From Apium graveolens (taxonomy: Eukaryota > Streptophyta > Magnoliopsida > Apiales > Apiaceae), in the NCBI RefSeq assembly GCF_009905375.1, contig NC_133656.1, forward strand, positions 238,619,996-238,683,995: a stretch of DNA of 64,000 nucleotides, given 5' to 3'. The translations under genes were made by a program, and so were the position numbers. Shown here one piece after another: positions 36,950-47,162 of this stretch; position 1 is the first letter of the stretch, and each line of letters starts with the position of its first letter. The notes below the pieces were generated by a model, which was not told where the DNA came from, did not search any database, and saw only the letters and a program-made list of their open reading frames with translations.

Positions 36950-37398
36950 CATACAGTAATATACAATTGTAACATTGTATGGTACTTGTTCCGTTATCAT
37001 CAATTGTAATGTTACTTGTTCACGTTCCGTGATCATTGTGGGTGATAACAGAACAGTAACATTACAATTGTAACATTGTATGCTACTTGTTCCGTTATCA
37101 TCAATTATAATGTTACTTGTTCCGTGATCATTGTGGGTGATAACGGAACAGTAACATTACAATTGTAACGTTGTATGGTACATTGTATGCATCAATTATA
37201 ATGTTACTTGTTCCGTGATCATTGTGGGTGATAACGGAACAGTAACATTACAATTGTAACGTTGTATGGTACATTGTATGCTACTTGTTCCGTTATCATC
37301 AATTGTAATGTTACTTGTTCCATGATCATTGTGGTGTGATGATAACGGAACAGTAACATTACAACAATTGTGACAAGTGATGATGATAACGGAACAGT
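36950..37398. repeat. minisatellite with palindromic unit upstream of the RPC2-like start
   Basis: Four and a half units of 91-111 bp start at about 36953, 37054, 37149, 37240 and 37351. Each contains GGAACAGTAACATTACAATTG and, reversed, CAATTGTAATGTTACTTGTTCC (words cut near 20 bases), so each unit can fold on itself. One unit has lost an internal segment. The array ends 100 bp upstream of the start codon and so lies in the promoter or 5' UTR. Confidence 0.85.
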
Positions 37399-38639
37399 AA
37401 GTGTCACTCTCGTTCCAGAACCTTCCCCCTCCTCATCCTCATCCTCATCCCAATCTCAATCGCGTACCAACACAGCGCTGATAGACATGCAAGGCGCGTA
37501 TGATACCATCGCTGCCACGTATGCCTATCATCGCTGTTGAACACGAGATAAGCGTCTCTGCGACCTAGACCTAGACCTAGACCTAGCCTACTACTTCTAG
37601 CCATTTCGATTTAGGGATTGAGTATATACACACACAGACACATATGTATGTATGTAAACCCACTTTTGGGGCTTTTTCATATCTACTCTTTTCCTTTTAT
37701 AACCCCCTTTACTAGAATATTAAGAGTCATACGACTTTTATTTTCAGTTGACCACTCACAATCTCACAATCATTTCGATTCGGGTCACGTTCCGTTTTAC
37801 TTCGTACTGACCTATAATTTGTGCGATATACAGATCATTTTTATCACTCGGATAATTTTTAGTAATATATTTTATTTTAAAATTATTAATATATTCATAT
37901 AAATTTTTAATATTTGAAAAATAAATTGAAAAGTATAATAAGGTATGATAATATATATTTTATGATAATTTGAGGGTTCACTGAAAATAAATAATATATA
38001 ATATAATATGTTGTTCACTGGACTCGAATTTTAAACCTGTAAAAATTGTTAATAATAAAGAATATAAAATTTTAAATATAATAAACTGTTGACGGGGTTC
38101 GAACTCTGCACCTATGGAAACAATTTAAATATTAGTATAATATTATTTTATTATTACATCTAGCCGTTCCAATTTATATGTCTTTAGATTTGATAATTGT
38201 TATTTTTCGTACCGAATAATTGTACCGAACAACCGAGTAACTATTAATTAGAGAGTGTTATGCCTATAATATAATATTGTAGGATAAATTTGCTTTAAAT
38301 TATTCATAATCGATAGCTTACTAAAGTGCAACTAACTCATTCATCCATGTTTGGTACATTTAAGTTTGTGTCCACGTGTACGAAAATCAAAAATGTGTTT
38401 TATTAATTTGAAGTTATATTAATGTTAACAAATTTTGATTTGGATTTCGAATATCGGAAATGGCCGAGATTTTATAAAATTAGATTACATAAATAATTTT
38501 TGTATACAGGGGGTCATGTGTATGGTCAGACGACGATCAAATTCTTCAAAGAGAGAGACATAATCATTTTGATTATTCGTTCAAATTGATTAATTAGTTA
38601 GATTAATTATAAGATATGTGTTAATTAGTAAGTGAAATA
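37399..38639. other. upstream region of RPC2-like gene
   Basis: A CTCATC microsatellite at 37431-37452 and a CTAGAC repeat at about 37562-37586 are followed by AT-rich sequence. The open frame 37404-37604 (minus) has low-complexity Gly-Leu and Arg-Met runs and no RPC2 similarity, and is not called. Confidence 0.5.
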
Positions 38640-38643
38640 AATT

Positions 38644-39188
38644 ACAAATGTCAGCCTGAATATCACAGAGAACAAGAGTGATATTGATGTCTACCTGGCT
38701 GAAGAACCTGTCAACCCACTGATGGATAAATTTGATATACTACTTTGGTGGAAGGACAATGCTAGCAAGTATAAGACCTTATCTTTGATTGCCAAAGATA
38801 TACTTGCTATTCCTATATCAAGTGTTGCTTCAGAATCCGCGTTTAGCACGAGTGGACGTATATTGGATCCATTTAGGAGTTCTTTGAGCCCAAAAATGGT
38901 AGAGGCACTGGTATGCACTCAAAGCTGGTTAAAGGGCAGCCATGACAAGATAAAATTCAATAAGTTTCTGGATGAAAGTCATTCTTATGAGTTGCTTGAG
39001 TTTGAAGAAGGTAAAATATATTGTAAATTTTAATTTATCTAGTATTCTTCTGCTTTAGTAATTTTTTATATTTTGTTGTTAATACATATTATTTATTGAA
39101 TATTGTAGATAAAGAAGGCAAAATGAAGGACAGTGCTCCATCAACTGAGAAGACAATGACCAAGATCATCAATGTTATTGATGATTGA
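38644..39188 (+). pseudogene. hAT transposase C-terminal fragment
   Basis: The frame from about 38644 reads VYLAEEPVNPLMDKFDILLW, then WWKDNASKY, LSLIAKDILAIP and SSVASESAFSTSGRILD, the classic hAT dimerisation domain, with SPKMVEALVCTQSWLKG after it. A small intron (donor after 39012, acceptor before 39109) would join a short final exon ending in TGA at 39188. The N-terminal BED finger and catalytic core are missing, so the copy is truncated. A hAT-type terminal region follows at about 39365-39545. Confidence 0.82.
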
Positions 39189-39364
39189 TTTTCCACCAGT
39201 TTAAACTTTTTATTCGAAACGAGAAATAGCTATTGTTTAAACTATTTTCTCAGTTGCTTCTGTTAAGACTTATGGAGTTTAATTTAATGACTGTAATATT
39301 TTGGATGACTGTAATATTTAAGTTAAGACTATATTTCATGTTTTCAACTTTTATGGACTTATTT

Positions 39365-39545
39365 TATATTCTTGTTCAACCCGATTAAAGTAACTCAAAC
39401 CGACCCAACCCGTCATAATATTAATAGGGTTGGGTTGTATAATTACTCAGGGGTTAATGGGTTGATAATTTTTTAGGCCGAACTAATTGGGTTGGGTCGT
39501 AAAATGTTGTAACCCGGCCCAACCCAACCCACGTGCAGCCCTAAT
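39365..39545 (+). mobile_element. hAT 3' terminal region
   Basis: GGGTTGGGTT and its inverted form recur, and the block ends ACGTGCAGCCCTA, a hAT-type tip. It lies just downstream of the transposase fragment in the same orientation. A matching 5' tip was not found. Confidence 0.5.
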
Positions 39546-39775
39546 GTCAGACATGAGTTTAAGAAACTCAAACAGTGATAGTGGGCTCGTTACTAGGTAC
39601 AAGGTGACCAGACGAGATAACATCTCACGGGCTGGACTATCAATTGGGAAAGAAAAAAAATTAGGATTACTAATTTAATATTTCATAGTGCTATTAAGCG
39701 GTGCACATAATATTTTGTACATGGGTACAAAATAACATGAAAGTTATGAAATATAATTAGGAATATTAATATAAA

Positions 39776-39812
39776 CTAGCTTAAATCTCGTACGATACAC
39801 GGGTTCTCGATC
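39776..39812 (-). mobile_element. Helitron 3' end on the minus strand
   Basis: Read on the minus strand, the hairpin ACCCGTGTATCGTACGAG is followed by ATTTAAGCTAG and a flanking T, a standard Helitron terminus. The element body would extend to the right; its 5' end was not identified. Confidence 0.6.
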
Positions 39813-39829
39813 TCTTTAAGGTCTGGCAA

Positions 39830-40880
39830 TCAATTCAACAATATGTTATTATTAATACTCATCGGGAAGATAAACTAACATCTGAGTCAAATCCTCTACT
39901 CTTGAATCCTAGTCTTTAACAACCTCCCCATCCAAATCCTGAAACTTTTGAATCTAATGAGTCATCACCATCCAAAGAACCACTCATGTTCCTAAGAAAA
40001 CTTTCCTAACCTCTCATGTTAGTTCTATCTTGTCAAATCAAATCCATGTGAAGTATAAGGATCGTGGTTGTCCTACCATCTCTTGGGTCATACGTAATAC
40101 CTTCATTGATAAAGCTTTACTCGATTTAGGAGCCAGTGTGAATCTTCTTCCATTATCTGTCTATCAAGCTTTGGGTTTAGGTGAATTGAAAAATACTAAT
40201 ATCAATCTTCAATTAGTTGATCGTTCTGTTAAAACTCCTAAGGGTATAGTTGAAGATGTGTTGATTAAGATTGGTGATTTTTTCTTTCCCGTTGATTTTG
40301 TTGTCCCAGAGACCGAACCGGTCAAAAATCTAAAAAATCAAATCCCCTTCATTTTAGGAAGGCCTTTTCTTGCCACCTCTAATGTTTTGATTAATTGTAG
40401 AAATGATTCGATGAAACTCACATTTGGAAACATGTCGATAGATCTGAATATCTTTAATGTAGGAAATCAACTTAATGAGCTTTTTGAACAACTTGTAGGA
40501 GTTAACTTGATAAATAAGGTTATGTCTTGGTCGAATGTTGAGGATAGTGCAATTGAGTCTCTTCTTAAGGAAGATGTTTTGCATGAGTATGAGAGTAATA
40601 AAGAATTTCATGAGTTATATAAGAATTTCACTTGTGATGAGATGTTTGAGGAATTGAATGTCATTTGTTCTAATCATGAATCCCAACTTGACCCTAGTTA
40701 TTTTGATCCTAAGACCGTTGTAAAGAATTCTGTTGGTAAGCCACCCACACTCGATCCTATTCATTCATTTTCCACTCTTGAACAATCTTTGGTAGTTAAT
40801 AATAAAACTCATCATGTTGTTATTTATAGTAGCAAAGTTCATAACCAAGAATTTCAAGTCATTAATCTGCTTAAATAACA
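39830..40880 (+). pseudogene. Ty3/Gypsy gag-protease fragment
   Basis: The 282-residue open frame at 40030-40878 contains the retroviral-type aspartic protease region of Athila/Tat-like Gypsy elements: DLGASVNLLPLSVYQALGLG, LQLVDRSVKTPKGIVEDVL, PFILGRPFLATSNVLINC. The catalytic triad position reads D-L-G where D-T/S-G is usual. Reverse transcriptase, integrase and LTRs are absent. The protein runs into unrelated sequence after about 40860. Confidence 0.82.
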
Positions 40881-40929
40881 TAAGGAAGAATTTCAAGTCA
40901 TTAGTGCTATGAGTTTTATTTTGATGCAT

Positions 40930-41264
40930 AATTAATTTTCAAATGCAACTAAATTTGAACCTTGCCTGGATGAGGAAATTATCCCAATGCACAAATTTGA
41001 ATTTTTTGATCTAAGTGATAAATATGTTGAAGCAAAAAAGCTAGGAGAGAAAGAGAATCCTGTTTTTGCAATAGGTACTTTCAATTTTAATGATCTGGAA
41101 TAAGTTATGTCATGTGATTTCGGAAATTAATCAGTATCTCGAAATTAGATGTTATCGGTGTTGTCGAAGAATACGAGAAGATGTCCAAATTACATACCAG
41201 ATTTGGAGATAGGGATATTGTGAGATTCAGATTATGTGATGCAAGGTATTTAGAAATGCATAAC
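40930..41264 (+). pseudogene. RPA1-like gene fragment, left part (Helitron-associated)
   Basis: Fragments read PMHKFEFFDLSDKYVEA, then (in another frame) VIGVVEEYEKMSKLHTRFGD followed by RDIVRFRLCDARY. These match the DNA-binding folds of replication protein A 70-kDa subunits that plant Helitrons carry. Stops and frame changes separate the pieces. The Sirevirus interrupts the gene directly after 41264, and the right part resumes at 53834. Confidence 0.7.
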
Positions 41265-42311
41265 TGTTATTCCTAGTGGACTAACAATGAGATTTACAGA
41301 AGGGGGGTTGAATGTAAATCTCAAAACTTTTTCAGGTTTTGAGCAGTTTATAAAGTTGTGTGTTCAAGAAGAACAAGTGTGAGAATTGCTTTAAGCTAAT
41401 ACAGACAGATATATATTCAAGCACAAATGTAAAGAACACAACAGACCTTAAAAACTTTTCTGGTGGATTTGTTGTTCCACCAGAGATGGTATTTTTAGAA
41501 AATCTGTGATTAAACAATGTTGATCACAGCTGCATCCTAGTACAAACTAGATGAATTTTCTCTCAATATATTTCTAAACAGCTCTGGAAAATCTCTCTTC
41601 TAATTACTAGCTTCTACTTGGTTTATATATTACCAAGTGTACAAGTGAAAAACAATATAAAAATACAGTAATAAAATAAGTTCTTCACTTGCTTCTTTTC
41701 CTGTTCACTCCAGTACTTTGTTGACTATTGCATCTTTGTACTGAAGAAGAACGGCTGCTTTTTCTGTTGTTCCTGAAATTCGGCTACCACATCTCAGTTG
41801 TCTCTATCAACCCATGTGCCTCTGTTCGTACGTACAACTACCCCTTATCAACGGCTAATCATCAGAGCATCCGTTGAAGCTTTCATCCGTTGATGCACTC
41901 ATTCGTTGAAGGATATTATCCGTTGAAGCTTTCATCCGTTGATGCACTCATCCGTTGAAGCTTTAGAGACATCCGTTGAAGCTTAGCTTCTTATCCGTTG
42001 AAGGTCTTTGAGTCATCCGTTGATACCACTTCACTTATACAAAATTACAAGGCATGAAGTATTTACAATTGGCCTTCCTATCTGCATATCATCTAGTAGT
42101 CAACATGACTCATAGTTTCTCTCAACTTCCAAGAATTACATTTTAAATACAGAGACTGAAATATGCTACAACACTAAACTTATTTCTAAGTAAAGCTACA
42201 CCATCAACGGATAGCCAAAGTGGTCTTATCTGTTGAGGCTACAGACACTAAATTTCTACTTAAGTATTTTGTTAAACATATCATCAAACTAATGCACATA
42301 CATTCCTAACA
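41265..42311 (-). repeat. Sirevirus 3' LTR
   Basis: On the plus strand it begins TGTTATTCCTAG and ends CATTCCTAACA. 41869-42023 holds eight exact ATCCGTTGA words, and one TCAACGGAT lies at 42204. Confidence 0.97.
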
Positions 42312-42326
42312 ATCTCCCCCTATTTA
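42312..42326 (-). promoter_or_regulatory. Sirevirus polypurine tract
   Basis: On the minus strand AATAGGGGGAGAT abuts the 3' LTR, the primer for plus-strand DNA synthesis. Confidence 0.85.
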
Positions 42327-42499
42327 TGTCTATAAGAATTGTAGGCATAAATTCAGGGTTAACTTGATGATAACAAAACACTTAACAGATATATGAATTG
42401 AAACTAAGTAGAAATTTAAAAATGCTGCAAAAGTGTATGTACTAGGAGGTAATTGAAGATTTACAGTGTTTCCAAGGACACTCCTTTAGTCTGAGCAGA

Positions 42500-43738
42500 T
42501 CATCTTTTTCTTCTTTGTTCCCTGGTTTTCTTTCCTAGCCCTTTGTCATTTTCCTCAATTTGGAGTTGGAGTTGTCTGAAGAATTCAGCTTCATCTTCAA
42601 CACTGACATCCAACTTAGATTGCATTTCTTTGAGAGTTTCATTGCTGGCAATCTTGAGTTGGTCTTCAAGTCTGAAAAATCTTCTGACTCCTTTATCATC
42701 TCTAAATTCCATCAACCAATGAGGTGATTTGTGAATTGTAATTCCCCTTTCTTGAATGAGTAAAGTCCTGGGTAAAGCATTGGGCTCCCTCCAAGTTTTC
42801 CTTATATTGGCTATCTTGTTGAGAATTTCAGTCTTGGCAGTTCTGGTAAAGCCAGAATCCTTTTGTATGGCTGAAAAGACTCTTATCAAGGTAGAGTAGC
42901 CTTCATCCAGAATCCTGTGGAGAGGCCATGTTCTTTCCCCAGCTCCTTTATATCTGAACACTAATCTCTCTGGTAGTTGTCTGTAGGCAGCTATTCCCCT
43001 TACATCCTCCAGCTCATCCAGATAGAGTTCAATGTCTGAAATTTCTTTTATGTCACAGATGTGAACATAGTCATCTTTAGAAATGGGTGACTTAGGCTTA
43101 GTTTTTTGTTTTTGAGTGAATTTCTTAGAGGTTATGGGAGGTGTAGATTTTGGTTTTCTTTTCTGTTTCTTTGGTGGTGGAAGAGTGGTTAGAAAGGTAG
43201 GCAATTTGATAGTGTCCCAATCAATAGGTTCCTCTTTTGGAATGATTGGTTCACCATGGATGTTTATTGTGGGATCAGCAATAAGAGGTTCAGGTATGGA
43301 AGATAGTGGTTTAGATATAGATTTGGTTACTTCAGTGTTATCTCCACTCCTTCTATGTGCCTTGGTCTTTCTTCTGTTTCCCTTCTGCCATTCCTCTCTT
43401 TCTTCCACACTCTCACCAAATATACTCCCTAAAACCTCATCTAGGTTTGTAGTCTTGTCTTCACCCCTGACTTCAATCCCTTTTTCTTTTTCAACTAGAC
43501 TTGACTTTAGCTGTTGTTCAAGCTTTGCTTGTGCTCTTTTGTCAGCCTCTAATTGCTTGTCTTCTTCCTTCTTGGCTATTGAGAATTTGGGATGTCCTTG
43601 CATCACATATATGCTCTTTCCCTCTCTAATGATAATAGCTCTATTTCTCCTTACAGCCTCATCCATGGACTTTTTGAGATAGGCAATACTTCTGCCTAAA
43701 ATCTTGTTCTCATCATCTTTTGGAGGAGTAAAGTCCAC
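42500..43738 (-). CDS. Sirevirus envelope-like ORF, second part after an in-frame stop
   Basis: This 412-residue frame is in the same phase as the preceding ORF, and the 69 bp between them are open after the single TAA. The two are therefore best read as one protein of about 1530 residues with one nonsense codon, or as a read-through product. The sequence is Lys/Glu-rich with a basic middle and a more globular block (about 240-380). No known enzyme motif was recognised. Confidence 0.65.
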   Translation of the reverse strand: MDFTPPKDDENKILGRSIAYLKKSMDEAVRRNRAIIIREGKSIYVMQGHPKFSIAKKEEDKQLEADKRAQAKLEQQLKSSLVEKEKGIEVRGEDKTTNLDEVLGSIFGESVEEREEWQKGNRRKTKAHRRSGDNTEVTKSISKPLSSIPEPLIADPTINIHGEPIIPKEEPIDWDTIKLPTFLTTLPPPKKQKRKPKSTPPITSKKFTQKQKTKPKSPISKDDYVHICDIKEISDIELYLDELEDVRGIAAYRQLPERLVFRYKGAGERTWPLHRILDEGYSTLIRVFSAIQKDSGFTRTAKTEILNKIANIRKTWREPNALPRTLLIQERGITIHKSPHWLMEFRDDKGVRRFFRLEDQLKIASNETLKEMQSKLDVSVEDEAEFFRQLQLQIEENDKGLGKKTREQRRKR

Positions 43739-43807
43739 TTCTTTTAAAGGATTCTTTGTTGAGTCCTTATTGGATCTTTCATTGGGCTTGAGAATTATAG
43801 CTTGTAG

Positions 43808-46800
43808 TTATTTGGAAGAAGCTTCTCCATCCTTATGACTCCCTACTGGCATGAGCTCCATGTTGATTGGTTCAATTTTTGTGCTGTGTCTCACAGATGT
43901 TGATTTGTCTTGTGTAGAACCAAACAACAGTTGCAACCTTTCATCAATTCTCCTCCTTTGCTCTTTCACTTGGATTTCAGCTGCTGCAAGCTGAATCAAA
44001 TCAATTCCATTAGGCTTGCCCTTGATTTGAATGATTGGAGAAGTAGTGATGGCAGGAACTAGCACTTTAGATATGTTGACTTTTGTAGATGGCTCTCCTT
44101 CCCCTTCCCTTTTACTCTCCCCCTTTTTGTTATCATCAAGGAGAGGGGTCAAGCCTTGTGCTTTTGTCAGTTGCATTAGGAGACTGGTTTGAGATTGTTG
44201 ATTGTGAAGAATGGTGGCCACAGAATCTTCAATAACTTGAACTCTGTCTTCTAACTTGGCCAACCGTTTTTCAGTAACAGATTCTTTCTTCAATCTCAAA
44301 ACCAAGTCCTGCAATGTACCATAGGGCATGACTGAATCCAATTTATCTGAAGTATAGGTTTTCAAGTCAGCAATATCCTTCCTCAGATCATCCATACCCA
44401 GATTCTGCTTCACTTGCTGCAGCTTCATGAGATGCAGTGAGTCCAGGTGAGCTTGAAGGATAGCCTTGATACTTGCATGTGAAGTATTCTGAATGGCCTG
44501 TTGAATAGTGTTGATTTGTTTGACTAAAGAGACATTGAATTCCCCTGATCTATACTCCTTAGTCAAGGCCCATTCAGGTAGATTTGGAATTGAACTAGGG
44601 CCTTCATCTCCCCCTAAGTCCATGCTTCCATCAAAAGAAATAGAGTCATCATCATCAGAATTTGCTCCAAATTCCTCAGATGGCTCACCAGCTGTAGAAG
44701 GCATTTTGTTAATGGCAGCTTTATCCCTTTGAAGAGATTCTGTTGTGTGTACTAGATGTAGTGACCTTTCTGCCTCCTCATTGCCCTGAGCAGCCAACTT
44801 TTGATAGGCTGTCACAGGATGAGTAAAAGTGTCAGCATCCAAGGAAATGTTATCAATTACAGCTTTGTAATGTTGCTGAAATTGTCTTTCCTTTTCAGCA
44901 TCATCCACAATCATTGACTCATTAGCAATGGCTGGTTCCACCCTTGTATCTACTGTACCTGCTTTTCTCTCTTTATCTCTATGTTCTTGCATCAGGGGCT
45001 CCCCCTGGCTCACACATCTCACTCCCTCACCTTCACCTACTAAGGTGGTACTCCACTCATTCACTTTTGCCATGCTGGAAGAAATAGCATGCATTTTTGA
45101 GCTCTCAATCTCTCCTTTTGCCTGGGAGCAACCCAGCCTCTCACTCAAATTGTCACTCCCTTCCCTCAATCCTAGGAGTGATTGCACAGTATTCATGTCT
45201 TCTACACTTGGGTTTAATTCAGTTATTTGTGTAGAGACTGTCAACGGATGTGGAATATCCGTTGAAGGTGAAACTGATGTTATCAACGGATAACTGCTGT
45301 TAAGCTTATCCGTTGAAGAACAACCACTTGTCAACGGATGAGTGATATCCGTTGAAGAAGGAAAGGAAGTTGAAGTTGAAAGTGATATAACTGTTGAATC
45401 TGTGTAGATTGATTTGAGATATGGTGACACAGATCCTTCAATTATATCTGAAAGAATTTGCGGGTGATCCAACAAATCATCTAATAGATGATGATCACCT
45501 GTTTTTGAGTGGGGCTTCTCCCTGAGTTGTAAAGAGGGAGAATCAGGAATTGATGGGAATAACATATCCACATCCAGAGATGGTGATGAAGTGTTTGGTG
45601 ATTGATGTGTGATTATTTTGAGAGAATGGGGCTGTGACTCCACATTTATTGGAGTCACATCAAACTGAGTTTGAGAAGGCATAGATACAAATGGATGTAT
45701 CTGTGCAGTGTGTGCACCCTGTGTAGAAGATTGGGTTCTGGCCTTCTTTCTTCTAATAAAGGCTTTTGTTGGTGAGTGTTTGGCTTTAGTGTCCCTCCCT
45801 CGTTTGTTCTGTGTTCCTGGTTTGGAACTATTTTCAATAGTAACATCCTTTTGGGAGGATGCTACTAGGGATGTGCTAGATACCTTTTCAACCACCACAG
45901 CTTTATGAGAAACTGTGGCTTGGCTAGCTTGGGAAGCACTCAACTTTCCTTCCTTATCCTGGGGGTTTCTTTGATGTTCACCCCTCCCCTCACCACTCAC
46001 ACCCTGTTCACTCACCTCAGGGTTAATAGTTGGTGTTACAACTGTTGTCTTTTGAGAAACAACAGAGGTGGATTTCTTTGTCTTGGATTTTGAAAGTTTA
46101 GTTTTGGTGACCTTGGTAGAAATCTGTTGGGGCATCACAGATTTCATGGCCACACTAGAAGATAAAGAAATAGAGGGGTTGGAAGAAGTAGGAGTTGTAG
46201 AAGCAATTACCTCACCTACCTGAGGTGCATTCATGATTGGTAAATATACCAATGGCACACTGCTGTTAAGATCCATTCTCTTCAAGTCTGCAAGAACTCT
46301 TTTCTCTTGAGCCCAGCACTTGAGTTTATTATTCTCATTGATTATGACTAAACCTTCAGCAACATGGTTAGCCAATAACATAAAGAATCTAGCATAATAG
46401 ATGTTATTAGGTCTATTAGCTTTGTTACCTAATCTAGTACCTAATTCTAGCATCACATAGTTGCTAAAGTTAAAATACCTATCAGAAACAAGCATATAGA
46501 ATATATTAACCAGAGATGAAGTTATGGCATCAAAATTACTAATTTTCCCAGAGAAAACCTTTATAAAGGCATCCCCAAGGAAACTCCACTCTTTCCTAAG
46601 GCCTTTTCTTCTAATACTCCCTAAATTAGCAGAGTTAAGAGAATAACCTATGGAATCTAACATGCTGGATACATCACTATCAGTGTGTGGTGTCATGGCA
46701 TTGTTTTCAGGCAATTTAAAACATGCTTGTAAATCATCACAGTTAATACAGTGAGTTTTACCTTTGAGAGTGAAGGAGATAGTCATATCCATGGAGTTGA

Positions 46801-47104
46801 ACTCAGCAGTTGTCCAAATCTCCTCAACTACTTCACAGAAAATTGTTGGGGCTTCCAGCATTGCATAGCTAAGTTTGCAGTTTTTGATGAAGTCCATCAT
46901 TTCGTGATAGTCTGAGTGGGCTTCATTCTTCTCTACCAAAGCTATGAAATTGTTCTTTTCATAGATGAACCCGGATTGAGACATAATCTTCACGACTGGT
47001 GCCATTTTTGTGAGTAGAATTTGCAGAGAATAACTTGAAGTTTTTGCAGAGAGAAAATGGTAAATGCTTGAAATTTTAAGAAAGCGTAAAGTAAAAATGA
47101 ACAA
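43808..47104 (-). CDS. Sirevirus envelope-like ORF, first part
   Basis: The 1098-residue product has an N-terminal globular block (about 35-300) common to the extra ORF of Sireviruses, then a long Ser/Thr/Pro-rich region and a coiled-coil-like segment (about 880-1000). Function is unknown; the name envelope-like is historical and comes from position. No convincing signal peptide or transmembrane helix was seen beyond a mildly hydrophobic start. Six ATCCGTTGA-type words lie at 45241-45355. The stop TAA at 43808-43810 is the only break before the next open frame in the same phase. The first ATG is at 47104, but MAPVVKIMSQ further in (near 47005) may be the real start. Confidence 0.8.
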   Translation of the reverse strand: MFIFTLRFLKISSIYHFLSAKTSSYSLQILLTKMAPVVKIMSQSGFIYEKNNFIALVEKNEAHSDYHEMMDFIKNCKLSYAMLEAPTIFCEVVEEIWTTAEFNSMDMTISFTLKGKTHCINCDDLQACFKLPENNAMTPHTDSDVSSMLDSIGYSLNSANLGSIRRKGLRKEWSFLGDAFIKVFSGKISNFDAITSSLVNIFYMLVSDRYFNFSNYVMLELGTRLGNKANRPNNIYYARFFMLLANHVAEGLVIINENNKLKCWAQEKRVLADLKRMDLNSSVPLVYLPIMNAPQVGEVIASTTPTSSNPSISLSSSVAMKSVMPQQISTKVTKTKLSKSKTKKSTSVVSQKTTVVTPTINPEVSEQGVSGEGRGEHQRNPQDKEGKLSASQASQATVSHKAVVVEKVSSTSLVASSQKDVTIENSSKPGTQNKRGRDTKAKHSPTKAFIRRKKARTQSSTQGAHTAQIHPFVSMPSQTQFDVTPINVESQPHSLKIITHQSPNTSSPSLDVDMLFPSIPDSPSLQLREKPHSKTGDHHLLDDLLDHPQILSDIIEGSVSPYLKSIYTDSTVISLSTSTSFPSSTDITHPLTSGCSSTDKLNSSYPLITSVSPSTDIPHPLTVSTQITELNPSVEDMNTVQSLLGLREGSDNLSERLGCSQAKGEIESSKMHAISSSMAKVNEWSTTLVGEGEGVRCVSQGEPLMQEHRDKERKAGTVDTRVEPAIANESMIVDDAEKERQFQQHYKAVIDNISLDADTFTHPVTAYQKLAAQGNEEAERSLHLVHTTESLQRDKAAINKMPSTAGEPSEEFGANSDDDDSISFDGSMDLGGDEGPSSIPNLPEWALTKEYRSGEFNVSLVKQINTIQQAIQNTSHASIKAILQAHLDSLHLMKLQQVKQNLGMDDLRKDIADLKTYTSDKLDSVMPYGTLQDLVLRLKKESVTEKRLAKLEDRVQVIEDSVATILHNQQSQTSLLMQLTKAQGLTPLLDDNKKGESKREGEGEPSTKVNISKVLVPAITTSPIIQIKGKPNGIDLIQLAAAEIQVKEQRRRIDERLQLLFGSTQDKSTSVRHSTKIEPINMELMPVGSHKDGEASSK

Positions 47105-47162
47105 TCAGAAGGACTTATATGCTCTCTCAAATTGATAAACAAAAATATAAAAGAAAGATTTA

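Noticed and set aside
36953..37398. Possible CRISPR-like array
   Set aside because: Repeats are 91-111 bp without unique spacers in a plant nuclear context; it is a minisatellite.
37404..37604. Possible N-terminal exon of the RPC2-like gene
   Set aside because: Low-complexity Gly-Leu and Arg-Met runs, no similarity to the family N-terminus, and the start at 36849 already aligns.
38090..38112. GGGGTTCGAACTC, similar to a tRNA B box
   Set aside because: No A box, acceptor stem or cloverleaf could be found around it.
41332..41517. 61-residue open frame, repeated at 52854-53039
   Set aside because: It is identical in both LTRs of the Sirevirus and is non-coding LTR sequence.
43116..43682. 188-residue plus-strand open frame inside the Sirevirus
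   Set aside because: It is antisense to the envelope-like ORF, which has real codon structure; this frame shows only hydrophobic shadow residues.
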